This document shows, piece by piece, positions 15,562 to 18,711 of a stretch of DNA of 18,711 nt (position 1 is the stretch's first letter; the number at the start of each line of letters is the position of its first letter). The notes under the pieces were generated by a model, which saw only the letters and a program-made list of their open reading frames with translations, did no database searches and was not told the DNA's origin. The position numbers and the translations under genes are program-made. This DNA comes from DATNNN01 sp035601815. GTDB taxonomy: Bacteria; Pseudomonadota; Alphaproteobacteria; Rhizobiales; Xanthobacteraceae. Location: positions 1 to 18,711 of the forward strand of contig DATNNN010000042.1 in NCBI GenBank assembly GCA_035601815.1, written 5' to 3'.

Positions 15562-17575
15562 GCCGGCAAACCGCCTCGCGCACGAGACCAGCCCCTATCT
15601 CCTGCAGCACCAGCATAACCCGGTGGCGTGGTGGCCGTGGGGTCCTGAGGCCTTGGCCGAAGCCCGCGCCAAGAACAAGCCGGTGCTGCTCTCGGTGGGT
15701 TACGCCGCCTGCCACTGGTGCCACGTGATGGCCCACGAGAGCTTCGAGGACGAGGCCACCGCCGCGGTGATGAACGAGCTCTACGTGAACATCAAGGTCG
15801 ACCGCGAGGAGCGGCCCGAGGTCGACGAGATCTACATGTCGGCGCTGCATCACCTGGGCGAGCAGGGCGGCTGGCCGCTGACCATGTTTCTCGACCCGGA
15901 CGGCAATCCGATCTGGGGCGGCACCTATTTCCCCAAGGAAAGCCGCTACGGCCGTCCCGCCTTCGTCGACGTCCTGCGCGAATTTTCCCGTGTCTTCCAC
16001 GATGAACCGCAAAAAATCCAGCAGAACCGCGAGGCGTTGAACGAACGCCTCGCCGCCCGCGCCCGGCCCGCGGGCAAGATCGTATTCGGCCGCCGCGAGC
16101 TCGACGAGCTAGCCGGCCGCATCATCCCGCTCATCGATCCGATGCACGGCGGGCTGAAGGGCGCGCCCAAGTTCCCCCAGCCTTCGATCTTCGAGTTCCT
16201 CTGGCGCGCCGGCGAGCGCACGGACGAGGCACGTTTCTTCGCCGCCGGGGAGCTGACGCTCCTGCAAATGAGCGAAGGCGGCATCTACGACCACCTCGGC
16301 GGCGGCTTCTCCCGCTACAGCGTGGACGAGCGTTGGCTCGTGCCGCACTTCGAGAAGATGCTCTACGACAACGCCCAGCTTCTAGAGCTGCTCGCGCTCG
16401 CGTTCCTGCGCGGCGGCAATCTGCTTTTTCGCGAGCGCGCCGCCGAGACGGTCGGCTGGCTGCGGCGGGAAATGGTGACCGACGGTGGCGCGTTCGCCTC
16501 GAGCCTGGACGCGGATTCCGAGGGCGAGGAGGGCAAGTTCTATGTCTGGTCCGCGGCCGAGATCGAGCGCGAGCTGGGGCTCACGGACGCTGCATTCTTC
16601 GCCGCCCACTACGACGTAATGTCCGGCGGCAATTTCGAAGGACACACGATCCTCAACCGGCTGAAGGCGCCGCCGCGCAGCGCCGTTGAGGAAAGGCGCC
16701 TGGCCGTGCTGCGCGACAAGCTGTTCGCCGCCCGCACTAAGCGCGTACGCCCCGGCCTCGACGACAAGGTCCTCGCCGACTGGAACGGACTGATGATCGC
16801 CGCACTCGCCAACGCCGGCGCGGCGCTGGCCGAAGACGAATGGATAGCGATTGCCGCTCGCGCGTTTCATTTTGTCGCTGGCTCAATGACCAAGGGTGAC
16901 CGCCTCGGCCACAGCGCGCGGGCAGGGCGGCTCACATTCCCCGGACTGTCATCGGACTACGCGGCCATGATTCGCGCCGCCATCGCGCTTCATCAGGCGA
17001 CAGGCGAAGGCGTCTATCGCGATCGCGCCGTGTCCTGGGCCGCGGCGCTGGAGCGTCACCATGCCGATCCCGACACCGGCGGTTATTTCCTCACCGCCGA
17101 CGACGCCGTGGGGCTGATCATACGGCCTGCCCAGACCCGCGACGACGCCGTGCCCAATCCCAACGGCCTGATGGTGCAGAATCTGATCCGGCTCGCGGTG
17201 CTCACCGGCGACGATGGTTATCGCACCCGTGCCGACCGACTGTTCGACGGGCTGATCCCGCTCGCCATGGAGAACCTCTTGATCCACACCACGCTCCTGT
17301 CGGCGCTCGATTTGCGCCTCCGCCATGCCGAGATCGTGGCCACGGGCGCCCGCGCCGAGGAGTTTGCCAAGGCGGCACTTCGCCTTCCGTTCCTCGCCCG
17401 CACGGTGGTGCGCGCCAAGGACGCTGCCGCATTGCCCGCGCGCCATCCGGCGCGCGCCATGCTTGCGTCGGCGCCGGTCGAAGGCGCGGTCTTCGTCTGT
17501 CAGGGAGAGCACTGCTCGCGGCCTACGACGGACCCGGCGAAGATCGCCGAGCTGATTGTCGCCGGCGCGGCTTAG
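15560..17575 (+). CDS. DUF255 (YyaL/SPATA20-like) thioredoxin-fold plus six-hairpin-glycosidase-like protein
   Basis: With the ATG at 15560 the product has 671 residues. The N-terminal thioredoxin-like domain (about 1-165) begins NRLAHETSPYLLQH and carries the family C-x-x-C as CHWCH (C51, C54), then DREERPEVDEIYM and GGWPLTMFLDPDG. The rest (about 190-640) resembles an alpha/alpha barrel of the six-hairpin glycosidase type, with HFEKMLYDNAQLLEL and LDADSEGEEGKFYVW. The C-terminal CSRPTTDP is the usual family ending. No signal peptide is visible, so it is probably cytosolic. The biochemical role of the family is not established; names such as thioredoxin-domain protein or cellobiose epimerase-like are provisional. 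AGGA at 15550-15553, six bases upstream, decides the start. Its stop overlaps that of convergent rho by four bases (TTAG), and it is divergent from mnmE. Confidence 0.93.
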   Translation: MPANRLAHETSPYLLQHQHNPVAWWPWGPEALAEARAKNKPVLLSVGYAACHWCHVMAHESFEDEATAAVMNELYVNIKVDREERPEVDEIYMSALHHLGEQGGWPLTMFLDPDGNPIWGGTYFPKESRYGRPAFVDVLREFSRVFHDEPQKIQQNREALNERLAARARPAGKIVFGRRELDELAGRIIPLIDPMHGGLKGAPKFPQPSIFEFLWRAGERTDEARFFAAGELTLLQMSEGGIYDHLGGGFSRYSVDERWLVPHFEKMLYDNAQLLELLALAFLRGGNLLFRERAAETVGWLRREMVTDGGAFASSLDADSEGEEGKFYVWSAAEIERELGLTDAAFFAAHYDVMSGGNFEGHTILNRLKAPPRSAVEERRLAVLRDKLFAARTKRVRPGLDDKVLADWNGLMIAALANAGAALAEDEWIAIAARAFHFVAGSMTKGDRLGHSARAGRLTFPGLSSDYAAMIRAAIALHQATGEGVYRDRAVSWAAALERHHADPDTGGYFLTADDAVGLIIRPAQTRDDAVPNPNGLMVQNLIRLAVLTGDDGYRTRADRLFDGLIPLAMENLLIHTTLLSALDLRLRHAEIVATGARAEEFAKAALRLPFLARTVVRAKDAAALPARHPARAMLASAPVEGAVFVCQGEHCSRPTTDPAKIAELIVAGAA

Positions 17576-18711
17576 GTATTCATCGACTCGAAGAACTCGG
17601 AATTGCTCTTGGTCTGGCGCAGCTTGTCCAGGAGGAAGTCGATCGCGTCCATGGTCCCCATGGGATTGAGGATGCGCCGCAGCACGTACATCTTCTTCAG
17701 CACATCCGGCAGCACTAGAAGCTCTTCCTTGCGGGTGCCCGAGCGGGTGATGTCCATTGCCGGGAAGGTGCGCTTGTCGGCCACCTTGCGGTCGAGAATG
17801 ATTTCCGAGTTACCGGTTCCCTTGAACTCCTCGAAGATGACCTCGTCCATGCGGCTGCCGGTGTCGATCAGGGCCGTCGCGATGATGGTGAGCGAGCCGC
17901 CTTCCTCGATGTTACGCGCGGCGCCGAAGAAGCGCTTGGGCCGCTGCAGGGCGTTGGCGTCGACGCCGCCGGTCAGCACCTTGCCCGAGGACGGCACCAC
18001 CGTGTTGTAGGCGCGGCCGAGCCGCGTGATTGAATCGAGCAGAATCACCACGTCGCGGCCATGCTCGACCAAACGCTTGGCCTTCTCGATCACCATCTCG
18101 GCCACCGCCACGTGGCGCGATGCCGGCTCGTCGAAGGTCGAGGACACCACCTCGCCCTTCACCGAGCGCTGCATGTCGGTGACTTCCTCCGGCCGCTCGT
18201 CGATCAGCAGCACGATGAGATAGCACTCCGGATGGTTCGCCGTGATCGAATGAGCGATATTCTGCAGGAGCACCGTCTTGCCGGTTCGCGGCGGCGAAAC
18301 GATCAAGGCGCGCTGGCCTTTGCCAAGCGGCGCCACGATGTCGATGACCCGCGCCGAGAGATCCTTGGTGGTGGGATTCTCGAGCTCCATCTTGAAACGT
18401 TCGTCGGGATAGAGCGGCGTGAGGTTGTCGAAGTGAACCTTGTGGCGGATCTTCTCTGGATCCTCGAAATTGATGGTGTTGACCTTGAGCAGCGCGAAAT
18501 AACGCTCGCCGTCCTTCGGGCTGCGGATGTGGCCCTCAACGGTGTCGCCGGAGCGCAACGAAAAGCGTCGGATCTGCGAAGGCGAAATGTAGATATCGTC
18601 GGGCCCGGCCAGGTAGTTGGCATCGGGCGAGCGCAGGAAGCCGAAGCCGTCTTGCAGCACTTCGACCACGCCCTCGCCGACAATATCGACTTCCTTGGCG
18701 GCGAGCTGCTT
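17572..18711 (-). CDS. rho: Transcription termination factor Rho (5' end outside window)
   Basis: Rho is a hexameric RNA helicase that terminates transcripts. The frame is open to base 18711, so the N-terminal part of the protein (probably about 40-50 residues, judged from usual Rho length) lies outside; 379 residues are visible and the GTG at 18669 is internal. The RNA-binding cold-shock-like domain is seen from GFGFLRSPDANYLAGPDDIYIS to about visible residue 95. The ATPase has Walker A SPPRTGKT (139-146, a Pro-Arg-Thr variant of the usual P-K-A-G-K-T), LLIDERPEEVTDM, Walker B VVILLDSITR (221-230), the Q-loop region with SSGKVLTGGVD, and the C-terminal MDAIDFLLDKLRQTKSN. With so few terminator hairpins in the window, Rho is likely to do much of the local termination. 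Confidence 0.98.
   Translation of the reverse strand, partial: KQLAAKEVDIVGEGVVEVLQDGFGFLRSPDANYLAGPDDIYISPSQIRRFSLRSGDTVEGHIRSPKDGERYFALLKVNTINFEDPEKIRHKVHFDNLTPLYPDERFKMELENPTTKDLSARVIDIVAPLGKGQRALIVSPPRTGKTVLLQNIAHSITANHPECYLIVLLIDERPEEVTDMQRSVKGEVVSSTFDEPASRHVAVAEMVIEKAKRLVEHGRDVVILLDSITRLGRAYNTVVPSSGKVLTGGVDANALQRPKRFFGAARNIEEGGSLTIIATALIDTGSRMDEVIFEEFKGTGNSEIILDRKVADKRTFPAMDITRSGTRKEELLVLPDVLKKMYVLRRILNPMGTMDAIDFLLDKLRQTKSNSEFFESMNT

Noticed and set aside
14332..15618. Open frame of about 428 codons on + opposite mnmE
   Set aside because: Antisense shadow of a complete MnmE with all GTPase motifs; no independent evidence of coding.

Overview
The window is an origin-proximal housekeeping block from a GC-rich alphaproteobacterium, probably Hyphomicrobiales (Rhizobiales) or a close relative. 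Support comes from the gene order (rho, mnmE, mnmG, rsmG, parA, parB converging on leuS-lptE-holA, with ftsK-lolA beyond), a CenR/OtpR-like regulator beside a stand-alone cyclic-nucleotide-binding protein, two parS sites and a CtrA-type box. I assign no genus.

Layout. Positions 1-2961 hold the 3' part of ftsK (its start lies left of the window) and lolA, both on +. Positions 2964-4137 hold, on -, an OmpR-family response regulator and a small cNMP-binding protein. Positions 4219-4791 (+) encode a YkuD-type L,D-transpeptidase-like protein, converging on yggS (-, PLP homeostasis). Positions 5596-9788 hold leuS-lptE-holA on +, the same order as in E. coli. Positions 9785-15561 hold, on -, mnmE, mnmG, rsmG, parA and parB, listed here in transcription order. 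A DUF255 (YyaL/SPATA20-type) gene on + follows at 15560-17575. The window ends in rho (-), which lacks its N-terminus.

How it works together. ParA, ParB and parS segregate the newly replicated origin, and FtsK completes terminus segregation. MnmE and MnmG jointly modify U34 of certain tRNAs, and RsmG methylates 16S rRNA. LptE and LolA serve outer-membrane assembly, and the YkuD protein may act on the wall. HolA loads the sliding clamp. The regulator/cNMP pair is probably a cell-envelope or cell-cycle control module.

The window is extremely compact. No intergenic stretch exceeds about 124 bp. Four convergent gene pairs meet with their stop codons overlapping or 2 bp apart, and one divergent pair has start codons within 0-13 bp. 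I saw no tRNA, rRNA, CRISPR array, insertion sequence, prophage or convincing intrinsic terminator. I found no DnaA-box cluster, so the origin itself is probably outside. I do not see a novel defence or metabolic system. The richest non-coding signal is the 114-bp mnmE-mnmG gap, which holds a perfect parS next to a perfect TTAA-N7-TTAAC box.
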